From NCBI GenBank assembly GCA_037893245.1, contig JBAIAA010000649.1:186001-250000 (forward strand): a stretch of DNA of 64,000 nt, written 5' to 3'. Positions 43,315 to 56,110 of the stretch are shown here, in pieces. Origin of the DNA: Crossaster papposus. Its lineage: Eukaryota; Echinodermata; Asteroidea; Velatida; Solasteridae. The notes under the pieces are model-generated. The model saw nothing but the letters and a program-made list of their open reading frames with translations, was not told the DNA's origin and made no database searches. Position numbers and translations under genes: made by a program. Each line of letters opens with the position of its first letter. Position 1 is the first letter of the stretch.

Positions 43315-44926
43315 AAAAAAAACTAGACATGTGTTTGTGGACAAACACAGAGCTGTTTCGAGTGTCTTACATTACTTTCAATATGTGTGTGTGGTGGTCT
43401 ATGTGTGTGCCAAGTCTCAAGTCGATCAAATTTACGAAAGTGTCAAAGTCAACAGTCTAAAGAAAAACGTGTACAAAACCTATGGGGGAAAATTGAACCT
43501 TTAACGTGACGCTCCGTGACCTTGAATGACGTAATCGTGCCGATTTTTTTCTAGGACCGTCTGTGGATGGTGGTCTAAGTGTGTGCCAAGTCTTAAGTCG
43601 ATCGGATGTACTAAAGTGTCAAAGTCAATAGTCTAAAGAAAAACGTGTACAAAACCAATGCGAGAAAAATGTGCACCTTTAACGTGACGTCACGTGACGT
43701 TCAATGACGCAATCGTGCCAAATTTCTTTCAGGAACATCTGGGGGTGGTGTTCTAAGGGCATGCCAAGTTTCAAGTCGGTCGGATTTACCGAAGTGTCAA
43801 ATTCAATAGTCTGAAGAAAAACGTGTACAAAACCTATGGGGAAAATTTCACCTTTAACGCAAAGTCACGTGACCTTGAATGACGTAATCGCGACGAATTT
43901 CTTCTAGGACCGTCCTTGGGTGGTTGTCTAAGTGTATGCCAAGTCTGAAGTCGATCGGATTTACCAAAGTGTCAAAGTGTATTGGCTGAAAAAACGTGTA
44001 CAAATCCTATGGAAAAAAGTCTGAAAGTGGAGAAAAAAAAAAAAAAAAAAAAAACTAGACATGTGTTTGTGGACAAACACAGAGCTGTTTCGGATGTCTA
44101 AAATGACTTTCAATATGTGGGTGGTGGTCTAGTGTGTATCAAGTCTGAAATCGATCGGATTTACCAAAGTGCCAAATATATTGCTTGAAAAAAACGTGTA
44201 CAAATGCTATTAAAAAAACTAAACCTTTAATGTGACGTCACATGACCCACGATGACGTCATCATCACGAGTTTTCTCTTGGCCCTCCTGGGGATGGTGGT
44301 CGAAGTGTGTGCTAGGTCTCAAGTCGATCAAATTTACGAAAGTGTCAAAGTCAATAGTCTAAAGAAAAACGTGTACAAAACCTATGGGGGAAAAATTGAA
44401 CCTTTAACGTCATGTCACGTGACCTTGAATTACGCAATCGTGCCAAATTTCCTCCAGAACCATCTGTGGGTGGTGTTCTAAGTGTATGCTAAGTCTGGAG
44501 TTGAGTGAATTTACCAAAGTGTCAAAGTCAATAGTCTGAGGGAAAACGTGTACAAACCCTATGGGGAAATTAATTACACCTTTAACGTCACGTCACGTGA
44601 CCTTGAATGACGCAATCGTGCCGAATTTCGTCCACGACTATCTGTGAGTGGTGTTCTAAGTGTATGCTAAGTATCAAGTCGATCGAATTCATTAAAGTGT
44701 CAAAGTCAACAGTTTGAAGAAAAACGTGTACAAAACCTATGGGGAAAATGTTACCTTTAACATGACGTCACGTGACCTTGAATGACGGAATCGCGACGAA
44801 TTTCTTCTAGGACCGTCCTTGGGTGGTTGTCTAAATGTATGCCAAGTCTCAGGTCGATCGGATTTACCAAAGTGTCAAAGTGTATTGGCAGAAAAAACGT
44901 GTACAAATCCTATGGGAAAAAAGTGA

Positions 44927-44969
<43 letters not shown>

Positions 44970-44971
44970 AA

Positions 44972-45977
44972 CTAGACATGTGTTTGTGGACAAACACAGA
45001 GCTGTTTCGGATGTCTAAGATGACTTTCATTATGTGTGTGCCAAGTCTGAAATCGATTGGATTTGCCAATTTTCCCAAGATATATAAGTTGAAAAATACG
45101 TGTACAAATCCTATGGGAAAAACTGCACCTTTAATGTGACGTCACATGACACCCGATGATGTCATCATGATGTCATCTTAATTTTCGTCTATAACACATT
45201 CTGGAATACTTGCATACCAAGTTTGGCCCCAATCAGACATGTACTTCCAGAGATAGAGGGTCCTAAAAGCTGCCCCTTTAATGTGACGTCACATGACCCA
45301 CGATGACGTTATCCTGACGATTTTCCCCTTGGCCCTCCTGGGTATGGTGGTCGAGGTGTGTGCTAAGTCTGAAGTCGATTGGATTTACCAAATTGTCAAA
45401 TTCAATAGTCTGAAGAAAAACGTGTACAAAACCTATGGAGAAAATTGAACCTTTAATGTAACGTCACATGACCCCCGATGACGTCATCATGACGATTTTC
45501 TCCTTGGCCCTCTTGGAGATGGTGGTCGAGGTGTGTGCTAATTATCAAGTCGATCAAATTTACGAAAGTGTCAAAGTAAATAGTTTGAAGAAAAACGTGT
45601 ACAAACCCTATGGGGAAAGAAATTGCACCTTTAACGTCACGTCACGTGACCTTGAATGACGCAATCGTGCCGAATTTTTTCAATGGCCATCTGTGGGTGG
45701 TGTTCTAAGTGTATGCCAAGTCTTAAGTCGAACGGATTCATTAAAGTGTCAAAGTCAATAGTTTGAAGAAAAACGTGTACAAAACCTATGGGGAAAATTG
45801 TACCTTTAACATGACGTCACGTGACCTTGAATCACGGAATCGGGACGAATTTCTTCTAGGACTGTCCTTGGATGGTTGTCTAAGTGTATGCCAAGTTTCA
45901 GGTCGATCGGATTTACCAAAGTGTCAAAGTGTATTGGCAGAAAAAACGTGTACAAATCCTATGGGAAAAAGTGACAA

Positions 45978-46009
<32 letters not shown>

Positions 46010-46070
46010 AAGAAAAAAAAAAACTTTAACGAAAACAAAAGCTGTTTCGGCTGAAAGGCCGAAACAGCTA
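44972..46070 (+). repeat. 1.1-kb satellite block, copy 1
   Basis: This is nearly identical to 50807-51905. The head and the hairpin cassette are both exactly 5,835 bp apart. Confidence 0.88.
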
Positions 46071-46247
46071 AAAAAAAAACTTTAACGAAAACAAAAGCTG
46101 TTTCGGCTGAAATGCCGAAACAGCTAAAAAAAAAAAAAAAAAAACTTTAACGAAAACAAAAGCTGTTTCGGTGAAAAACCGAAACAGCTAAAAAAAAAAC
46201 AACCAGAACGAAAACAATAGCTGTTTCGGTGAAAAACCGAAACAGCT
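46040..46247 (+). repeat. Four hairpin cassettes
   Basis: Hairpins at 46040, 46096, 46161 and 46219 are separated by A runs and TTTAACGAAAACAAAAG-like leaders. Two have the C:G closing pair and two the T:A pair. Confidence 0.9.
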
Positions 46248-49200
46248 AAAAAAAAACCTAGACATGTGTTTGTGGACAAACACGGAGCTGTTTCGAGTGT
46301 CTCAAATTACTTTCAATATGTGTGTGGTGGTCTTTTGTGTGTGCCAAGTCTCAAGTCGATCAGATTTAATAAAGTGTCAAAGTCAATATTCTTAAGTAAA
46401 ACGTGTACAAAACCTATGGGGGGAAATTGAACCTTTAACGTGACGCCCCGTGACCTTGAATGACGTAATCGTGCCAAATTTCTCCTACGACCGTCTGTGG
46501 ATAGTGGTCTATGTGTGTGCCAAGTCTCAAGTCGATCGGATTTACTAAGTGTCAAAGTCAATAGTCTAAAGAAAAACGTGTACAAAACCTATGGGGGACG
46601 AATTAAACCTTTAACTTGACGTCACGTGACCTTGAATGACGCAATTGTGCTGAATTTCTTTCAGAAACATCTGGTGGTGGTGTTCTGAGTGTATGGCAAG
46701 TTTCAAGTCGGTCGGATTTACCAAAGTGTCAAATTCAATAGTCCGAGGAAAAACGTGTACAAAACCTATGGGGAAAATTTCACCTTTAACGCAAAGTCAC
46801 GTGACCTTGAATGACGTAATCGCGACGAATTTCTTCTAGGACCGTCCTTGGGTGGTTGTCTAAGTGTATGCCAAGTCTCAAGTCGATCGGATTTACCAAA
46901 GTGTCAAAGTGTATTGGCTGAAAAAACGTGTACAAATCCTATGGGAAAAAGTCTGAAAGTGGAAAAAAAAAAAAAAAAAAAAAAAAAGAAAACTAGACAT
47001 GTGTTTGTGGACAAACACAGAGCTGTTTCGAGTGTCTTACATTATTTTCAATATGTGTGTGTGGTGGTCTATGTGTGTGCCAAGTCTCAAGTCGATCAAA
47101 TTTACGAAAGTGTCAAAGTCAATAGTCTAAAGAAAAACGTGTACAAAACCTATGGGGGACAAATTGAACCTTTAACGTGACGTCACGTGACCTTGAATGA
47201 CGCAATCGTGCCGAATTTCTTCCAGAACCATATATGAGTGATGTTCTAAGTGTGTGCCAAGTCTCAAGTCGATCAAATTTACGAAAGTGTCGAAGTCATA
47301 GTCTAAAGAAAAACGTGTACAAAACCTATGGGGGAAAAAAATTGAAACTTTAACTTGACGTTACGTGACCTTGAATGACGCAATCGTGCCGAATTTCTTC
47401 CAGAACCATATGTGAGTGATGTTCTAAAGGTATGCCAAGTCTCAAGTCGATCGGATTTACCAAAGTGCCAAAGTCAATAGTCTGAAGAAAAACGTGTACA
47501 AAACCTATGGGGAAAATTTCACCTTTAACGCAAAGTCACGTGACCTTGAATGACGTAATCGCGACGAATTTCTTCTAGGACCGTCCTTGGGTGGTTGTCT
47601 AAGTGTATGCCAAGTCTCAAGTCGATCGGATTTACCAAAGTGTCAAAGTGTATTGGCTGAAAAAACGTGTACAAATCCTATGGGAAAAAGTCTGAAAGTG
47701 GAAAAAAAAAAAACTAGAAATGTGTTTGTGGACAAACACAGAGCTGTTTCGCATGTCTAAAATGACTTTCAATATTGAGGTGGTCTAAGTGTGTTCTAAG
47801 TCTAAAGTCGATCGAATAAACCAAAGTGCCAAAGATATATTGGTTGAAAAAAAACCGTGTACAAATCGTATGGGAAGAATTTGACCTTTAATGTGACGTC
47901 ACATGACACCCGATGACGTCATCATGTCATTTTAATTTTCGTCTATAAGTCATCCTGGAATACATGAATACCAAGTTTGACCCCAATCGGACCTGTACTT
48001 CCAGAGATAGAGGGTCTTAAAAACTGGACCTTTAATGTGACGTCACATGACCCCCGATGATGTCATCATGACAATTTTCCTCTTGACCCTCCTTTCAATA
48101 TTGGGGTGGTCTAAGTGTGTTCCAAGTCTAAAGTCGATCGAATAAACCAAAGTGCCAAAGATATATTGGTTGAAAAAAAAACGTGTACAAATCGTATGGA
48201 AAGAATTTGACCTTTAATTTGACGTCACCTGACACCCAATGACGTCATCATGATGTCATTTTAATTTTCGTCTATAAGTCATCCTGGAATACATGAATAC
48301 CAAGTTTGACCCCAATCGGACTTGTACTTCCAGAGATAGAGGGTCTTAACAACTGCACCTTTAATGTGACGTCACATGACCCCCCGATGACGTCATCATG
48401 ACGATTTTTCTCTTGGCCCTCCTGGGTATGGTGGTCGAGGTGTGTGCTAAGTCTGAAGTCGATCGGATTTACCAAATTGTCAAATTCAATAGTCTAAAGA
48501 AAAACGTGTACAAAACCTATGGAGAAAATTGAACCTTTAATGTGACGTCACATGACACCCGATGATGTCATAATTACGTCATCTTAATTTTCGTCTATAA
48601 CACATCCTCGAATACTTGCAAACCAAGTTTGACCCCAACCGGACTTGTACTTTCAGAGTTAGAGGGTCTTAAAAACTACACCTTTAATGTGACGTCACAT
48701 GACCCGCGATGACGTCATATTGATTATTTTTCTCTTGGCCCTCCTAAGGATAGCGGTCGAGGTCTGTGCTAAGTCTCAAGTCGATCGAATTTACAGAAGT
48801 GTCAAATTCAATATTTTGAAGAAAAACGTGTACAAATCCTATGGGAAAAAATTGCACCTTTAACGTGACGTCACATGACCACGAATGACGTAATCGTGAC
48901 GAATGTCTTCTAGGATCATCTGTGGGTGGTGGTTTAAGTGTATGCCAAGGCTCAAGTCGATCGGATTTACCAAAGTGTCAAAGTGTATTGTCCGAACAAA
49001 AAACGTGTACCCTATGGGAAAAAGTCTGAAAAACCCTATGGGAAAAAGTCTGAAAAAAATAAAATAAAAACTGAACCTTTAATGTTAAGTCACATGACCC
49101 ACGATGACGTCATCCTGACGAATTTCCCTTGGCCCTCCTGGGGATTGTGGTCGAGATGTGTGCCAAGTCGCAAGTCGATCAAATTTACGAAAGTGTCAAA

Positions 49201-49609
49201 GTCAATAGTCTAAAGAAAAACGTGTACAAAACCTATGGGGGAAAAATTGAACCTTTAACGTGACGTCACGTGACCTTAAATGACGCAATCGCGCCGAATT
49301 TCTTTCAGGAACATCTGGGTGTGGTGTTCTAAGTGTATGCCAAGTTTCAAGTCGGTCGGATTTACTAAAGTGTCAAAGTCAATAGTCTGAAGAAAAACGT
49401 GTACTAAACCTATGGGGAAAAATTGAACCTTTAACGCAAAGTCACGTGACCATGAATGACGCAATCGCGACGAATTTCTTCTAGGACCGTCCTTGGGTGG
49501 TTGTCTAAATGTATGCCAAGTTTCAAATCGATCGGATTTACCAAAGTGTCAAAGTGTATTGTCTGAACAAACGTGTACAAATCCTATAGAGAACAAAAAA
49601 AAAAAAAAA

Positions 49610-50806
49610 CTAGACATGTGTTTGTGGACAAACACAGAGCTGTTTCGGATGTCTAAGATGACTTTCATTATGTGTGTGCCAAGTCTGAAATCGATTGGAT
49701 TTGCCAATTTTCCCAAGATATATAAGTTGAAAAATACGTGTACAAATCCTATGGGAAAAATTGCACCTTTAATGTGACGTCACATGACACCCGATGATGT
49801 CATCATGATGTCATCTTAATTTTCGTCTATAACACATTCTGGAATACTTGCATACCAAGTTTGGCCCCAATCAGACATGTACTTCCAGAGATAGAGGGTC
49901 CTAAAAGCTGCCCCTTTAATGTGACGTCACATGACCCACGATGACGTTATCCTGAGGATTTTCCCCTTGGCCCTCCTGGGTATGGTGGTCGAGGTGTGTG
50001 CTAAGTCTGAAGTCGATTGGATTTACCAAATTGTCAAATTCAATAGTCTGAAGAAAAACGTGTACAAAACCTATGGAGAAAATTGAACCTTTAATGTGAC
50101 GTCATATGACCCCCGATGACGTCATCATGACGATTTTCTCCTTGGCCCTCCTGGAGATGGTGGTCGAGGTGTGTGCTAAGTATCAAGTCGATCAAATTTA
50201 CGAAAGTGTCAAAGTAAATAGTTTGAAGAAAAACGTGTACAAACCCTATGGGGAAAGAAATTGCACCTTTAACGTCACGTCACGTGACCTTGAATGACGC
50301 AATCGTGACGAATTTTTTCAATGGCCATCTGTGGGTGGTGTTCTAAGTGTATGCCAAGTTTCAAGTCGGTCGGATTTACCAAAGTTTCAAAGTCAATAAT
50401 CTGAAGAAAAACGTGTACAAAACCTATGGGGAAAGAAATTGCACGTTTAACGTCACGTCACGTGACCTTGAATGACGCAATCGTGCCGAATTTTTTCAAT
50501 GGCCATCTGTGGGTGGTGTTCTAAGTGTATGCTAAGTCTTAAGTCGAACGGATTCATTAAAGTGTCAAAGTCAATAGTTTGAAGAAAAACGTGTACAAAA
50601 CCTATGGGGAAAATTGTACCTTTAACATGACGTCACGTGACCTTGAATGACGGAATCGCGACGAATTTCTTCTAGGACTGTCCTTGGGTGGTTGTCTAAG
50701 TGTATGCCAAGTTTCAGGTCGATCGGATTTACCAAAGTGTCAAAGTGTATTGGCAGAAAAAACGTGTACAAATCCTATAGGAAAAAGTGACAAAAAAAAA
50801 AAAAAA
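49610..50806 (+). repeat. 1.2-kb satellite block, copy 2
   Basis: It shares most of its length with the blocks at 44972 and 50807 but carries an extra A unit (about 50350-50520) and a short A tract without hairpin. Confidence 0.82.
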
Positions 50807-51812
50807 CTAGACATGTGTTTGTGGACAAACACAGAGCTGTTTCGGATGTCTAAGATGACTTTCATTATGTGTGTGCCAAGTCTGAAATCGATTGGATTTG
50901 CCAATTTTCCCAAGATATATAAGTTGAAAAATACGTGTACAAATCCTATGGGAAAAACTGCACCTTTAATGTGACGTCACATGACACCCGATGATGTCAT
51001 CATGATGTCATCTTAATTTTCGTCTATAACACATTCTGGAATACTTGCATACCAAGTTTGGCCCCAATCAGACATGTACTTCCAGAGATAGAGGGTCCTA
51101 AAAGCTGCCCCTTTAATGTGACGTCACATGACCCACGATGACGTTATCCTGACGATTTTCCCCTTGGCCCTCCTGGGTATGGTGGTCGAGGTGTGTGCTA
51201 AGTCTGAAGTCGATTGGATTTACCAAATTGTCAAATTCAATAGTCTGAAGAAAAACGTGTACAAAACCTATGGAGAAAATTGAACCTTTAATGTAACGTC
51301 ACATGACCCCCGATGACGTCATCATGACGATTTTCTCCTTGGCCCTCTTGGAGATGGTGGTCGAGGTGTGTGCTAATTATCAAGTCGATCAAATTTACGA
51401 AAGTGTCAAAGTAAATAGTTTGAAGAAAAACGTGTACAAACCCTATGGGGAAAGAAATTGCACCTTTAACGTCACGTCACGTGACCTTGAATGACGCAAT
51501 CGTGCCGAATTTTTTCAATGGCCATCTGTGGGTGGTGTTCTAAGTGTATGCCAAGTCTTAAGTCGAACGGATTCATTAAAGTGTCAAAGTCAATAGTTTG
51601 AAGAAAAACGTGTACAAAACCTATGGGGAAAATTGTACCTTTAACATGACGTCACGTGACCTTGAATCACGGAATCGGGACGAATTTCTTCTAGGACTGT
51701 CCTTGGATGGTTGTCTAAGTGTATGCCAAGTTTCAGGTCGATCGGATTTACCAAAGTGTCAAAGTGTATTGGCAGAAAAAACGTGTACAAATCCTATGGG
51801 AAAAAGTGACAA

Positions 51813-51844
<32 letters not shown>

Positions 51845-51905
51845 AAGAAAAAAAAAAACTTTAACGAAAACAAAAGCTGTTTCGGCTGAAAGGCCGAAAC
51901 AGCTA
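50807..51905 (+). repeat. 1.1-kb satellite block, copy 3
   Basis: Nearly identical to 44972-46070 and adjacent to copy 2. Confidence 0.88.
51875..51904 (+). repeat. Hairpin cassette, single copy
   Basis: C:G type with loop TGAAAG. It is the duplicate of the 46040 hairpin. Confidence 0.88.
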
Positions 51906-52643
51906 AAAAAAGAAAAACTAGACATGTGTTTGTGGACAAACACAGAGCTGTTTCGAGTGTCTAAAATTACTTTCAATATGTGTGTGGTGGTCTTTTGTGT
52001 GTGCCAAGTCTCAAGTCGATCAGATTTACTAAAGTGTCAAAGGCAATAGTCTAAAGAAAAACGTGTACAAAACCTATGGGAAACAATTGAAACTTTAACG
52101 TGACGCCCCGTGACCTTGAATGACGTAATCGTGCCGAATTTTTTCTAGGGCCGTCTGTGGATGGTGGCCTAAGTGTGTGCCAAGTCTCAAGTCGATCGGA
52201 TGTACTAAAGTGTTAAAGTCAATAGTCTAAAGAAAAACGTATACAAAACCAATGGGAGAAAAATGTGAACCTTTAATGTGACGTCACGTGACCTTGAATG
52301 ACACAATCGTGCCGAAGTTCTTTCAGAAACATCTGGGGGTGGTGTTCTAAGTGTATGCTAAGTTTTAAGTCGGTCGAATTTACCGAAGTGCCAAAGTCAA
52401 TAGTCTGAAGAAAAACGTGTACAAAACCTATGGGGAAAATTAAACCTTTAAAGTGACGTCACGTGACCTTGAATGACGCAATCGAGCCAAATTTCTTCTA
52501 GGACCATCTGTGGGTGGAGGTCTAAGTGTACACCAAGTCTCAAGTCGATTGGAATCACCAAAGTGCCAAAGTGTATTGGCAGAACAAACGTGTGTAAATC
52601 CTATGGGTAAAAACACTGAAAGTGGAAAAAAAAAAAAGGAAAA

Positions 52644-52675
<32 letters not shown>

Positions 52676-52689
52676 TTAACGAAAACAAA

Positions 52690-52770
52690 AGCTGTTTCGG
52701 TGGAAAACCGAAACAGCTAAAAAAAACTTTAACGAAAACAAAAGCTGTTTCGGCTGAAAGGCCGAAACAG

Positions 52771-52805
<35 letters not shown>

Positions 52806-52914
52806 TTAACGAAAACAATAGCTGTTTCGGTAAAAAACCGAAACAGCTAAAAAAAAAAAAAAAAAAAAAATTTAACGAAAACAAAAGCTGTTTCGGTGAA
52901 AAACCGAAACAGCT
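52690..52914 (+). repeat. Four hairpin cassettes
   Basis: Loops differ (GGAAA, TGAAAG, AAAAA, GAAAA) while the stem AGCTGTTTCGG/CCGAAACAGCT is unchanged. Long A runs lie between. Confidence 0.9.
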
Positions 52915-54820
52915 AAAAAAAAAAAACTAGACATGTGTTTGTGGACAAACACGGAGCTGTTTCGAGTGTCTCAAATTACTTTCAATATGTGTGTGGTGGT
53001 CTTTTGTGTGTGCCAAGTCTCAAGTCGATCAGATTTAATAAAGTGTCAAAGTCAATATTCTTAAGTAAAACGTGTACAAAACCTATAGGGGAAAATTGAA
53101 CCTTTAACGTGACGCCCCGTGACCTTGAATGACGTAATCGTGCCAAATTTCTCCTACGACCGTCTGTGGATGGTGGTCTATGTGTGTGCCAAGTCTCAAG
53201 TCGATCGGATTTACTTAGTGTCAAAGTCAATAGTCTAAAGAAAACGTGTACAAAACCTATGGGGACGAATTAAACCTTTAACTTGACGTCACGTGACCTT
53301 GAATGACGCAATCGTGCTGAATTTCTTTCAGAAACATCTGGTGGTGGTGTTCTGAGTGTATGGCAAGTTTCAAGTCGGTCGGATTTACCAAAGTGTCAAA
53401 TTCAACAGTCTGAAGAAAAACGTGTACAAAACCTATGGAAAAAATTTCACCTTTAACGCGAAGTCACGTGACCTTGAATGACGTAATCGCGACGAATTTC
53501 TTCTAGGACCGTCCTTGGGTGGTTGTCTAAGTGTATGCCAAGTCTCAAGTCCATCGGATTTACCAAAGTGTCAAAGTGTATTGTCTGAACAAACGTGTAC
53601 AAATCCTATGGAGAACAAAAGGCAAAAAAAAAAAAAAAAAAAAAAACTAGACATGTGTTTGTGGACAAACACAGAGCTGTTTCGAGTGTCTTTTAATATT
53701 TGTGTGATGGTCTTTTGTGTGTGCCAAGTCTCAAGTCGATCAGATTTACTAGTGTCAAAGTCAATAGTCTAAAGAAAAACGTGTACAAAACCTATGGGGA
53801 AAAAATGAAACTTTAACGTGACGCCCCGTGACCTTGTATGACGTAATCGTGCCAAATTTCTTTTAGGGCCGTCTGTTGATGGTGGTCTAAGTGTGTGCCA
53901 AGTCTCAAGTCGATCGGATTTACTAAAGTGTCAAAGTCAACAGTCTAAACAAAAACGTGTACAAAACCAATGGGAGAAAAATGTGAACCTTTAATGTGAC
54001 GTCACGTGACCTTGAATGACGCAATCGTGCCAAATTTTGTTCAGAAACATCTGGGGGTGGTGTTCTAAGTATATGCCAGGTTTCAAGTCGGTCGGATTTA
54101 CCGAAGTGCCAAAGTCAATAGTCTGAAGAAAAACGTGTACAAAACCTATGGGAAAATTTTTACCTTTAACGTGAGGTCACGTGACCTTGAATGACGTAAT
54201 CGTGACGAATTTCTTCGAGGACCGTCTGTGGGTGGTGGTCTAAGTGTGTGCCAAGTCTCAAGTCGATCGGATTTATTAAAGTGTCAAAGTGTATTGTCTG
54301 AACAAACGTGTGCAAATCCTATGGAGAAAAGTCTGAAAAAGAAAAAAAAAAAACACAGAGCTGTTTCGGGTGTCTAACATTACTTTCTATATGTGTATCT
54401 GATGATGTGTGCCAAGTCTGAAGTCGATTGGATTTACACAATTGCCAAAGATATATTAGTTGAAAAAACGTGTACAAATCCTATGGGGAAAACTGAACCT
54501 TTAATGTGGCGTCACATGACACCCGATGATGTCATCATGATGTCATCTTAATTTACGTCTATGACATATTCTGGAATACTTGCATACCAAGTTTGGCCCC
54601 AATCAGACATGTACTTCCAGAGATAGAGGGTCCTAAAATCTTCCCCTTTAATGTGACGTCACATGACCCACGATGACGTCATCCTGACGATTTTCCCCTT
54701 GGCCCTCCTGGGTTTGATGGTCGAGGTGTGTGCTAAGTCTGAAGTCGATCGGATTTACCAAATTATCAAATTCAATAGTCTGAAGAAAAACGTGTACAAA
54801 ACCTATAGAGAAAATTGAAC

Positions 54821-56110
54821 CTTTAATGTGACGTCACATGACACCCGGTGATGTCATAATTACGTCATCTTAATTTTCGCCTATAACACACCCTCGAATA
54901 CTTGCAAACCAAGTTTGACCCCAACCGGACTTGTACTTTCAGAGTTAGAGGGTCTTAAAAAACTACACCTTTAATGTGACGTCACATGACCCGCGATGAC
55001 GTCATCTTGATTATTTTTTTCTTGGCCCTCCTAAGGATGGTGGTCGAGGTCTGTGCTAAGTCTCAAGTCGATCGAATTGACAGAAGTGTCAAATTCAATA
55101 TTTTGAAGAAAAACGTGTACAAAACCCATGGAGAAAACTGTACCTTTAAGGTGACGTCACATGACACCCGATGATGTCATAATTACGTCATCTTAATTTT
55201 CGTCTATAACACATCCTGGAATACTTGCAAACCAAGTTTGACCCCAACCGGACTTGTACTTTCAGAGTTAGAGGATCTTAAAAACTACACCTTTAATGTG
55301 ACGTCACATGATCCGCGATGACGTCATCTTGAATATTTTTTTCTTGGCCCTCCTAAGGATGGTGGTCGAGGTCTGTGCTAAGTCTCAAGTCGATCGAATT
55401 GACAGAAGTGTCAAATTCAATATTTTGAAGAAAAACGTGTACAAAACCTATGGAGAAAATTGAACCTTTAATGTGACGTCACATGACACCCGATGATGTC
55501 ATAATTACGTCATCTTAATTTTCGTCTATAACACATCCTCGAATACTTGCAAACCAAGTTTGACCCCAACCGGACTTGTACTTTCAGAGTTAGAGGGTCT
55601 TAAAAAAATACACCTTTAATGTGACGTCACATGACCCGCGATGACGTCATCTTGATTATTTTTTTCTTGGCCCTCCTAAGGATGGTGGTCGAGGTCTGTG
55701 CTAAGTCTCAAGTCGATCGAATTTACAGAAGTGTAAAATTCAATATTTTGAAGAAAAACGTGTACAAAACCTATGGAGAAAATTGAACCTTTAATGTGAC
55801 GTCACATGACACCCGATGATGTCATAATTACGTCATCTTAATTTTCGTCTATAACACTTCCTGGAATACTTGCATACCAAGTTTGACCCCAATCAGACCT
55901 TTACTTCCAGAGATAGAGGGTCTTAAAAACTACACATTTAAAGTGACGTCACATGACCCACGATGACGTCATCATGACGATTATCCTTGTGGCCCTCCTA
56001 GAGATGGTGGTCGAGGTGTGTACTAAGTCTCGAGTCGATTGGATTTACCAAAGTGTCAAATTCAATAGTCTGACGAAAAACGTGTACAAAACCTATAGGG
56101 AAAACTGCCC
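54821..56110 (+). repeat. Regular A+B dimers, 322 bp
   Basis: The anchor CTTTAATGTGACGTCACATG recurs at 54821, 55144, 55466 and 55789, spacing 322-323 bp, the sum of 175 and 147. Units here are closer to each other than to the rest, so this is a recent local expansion. Confidence 0.85.
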
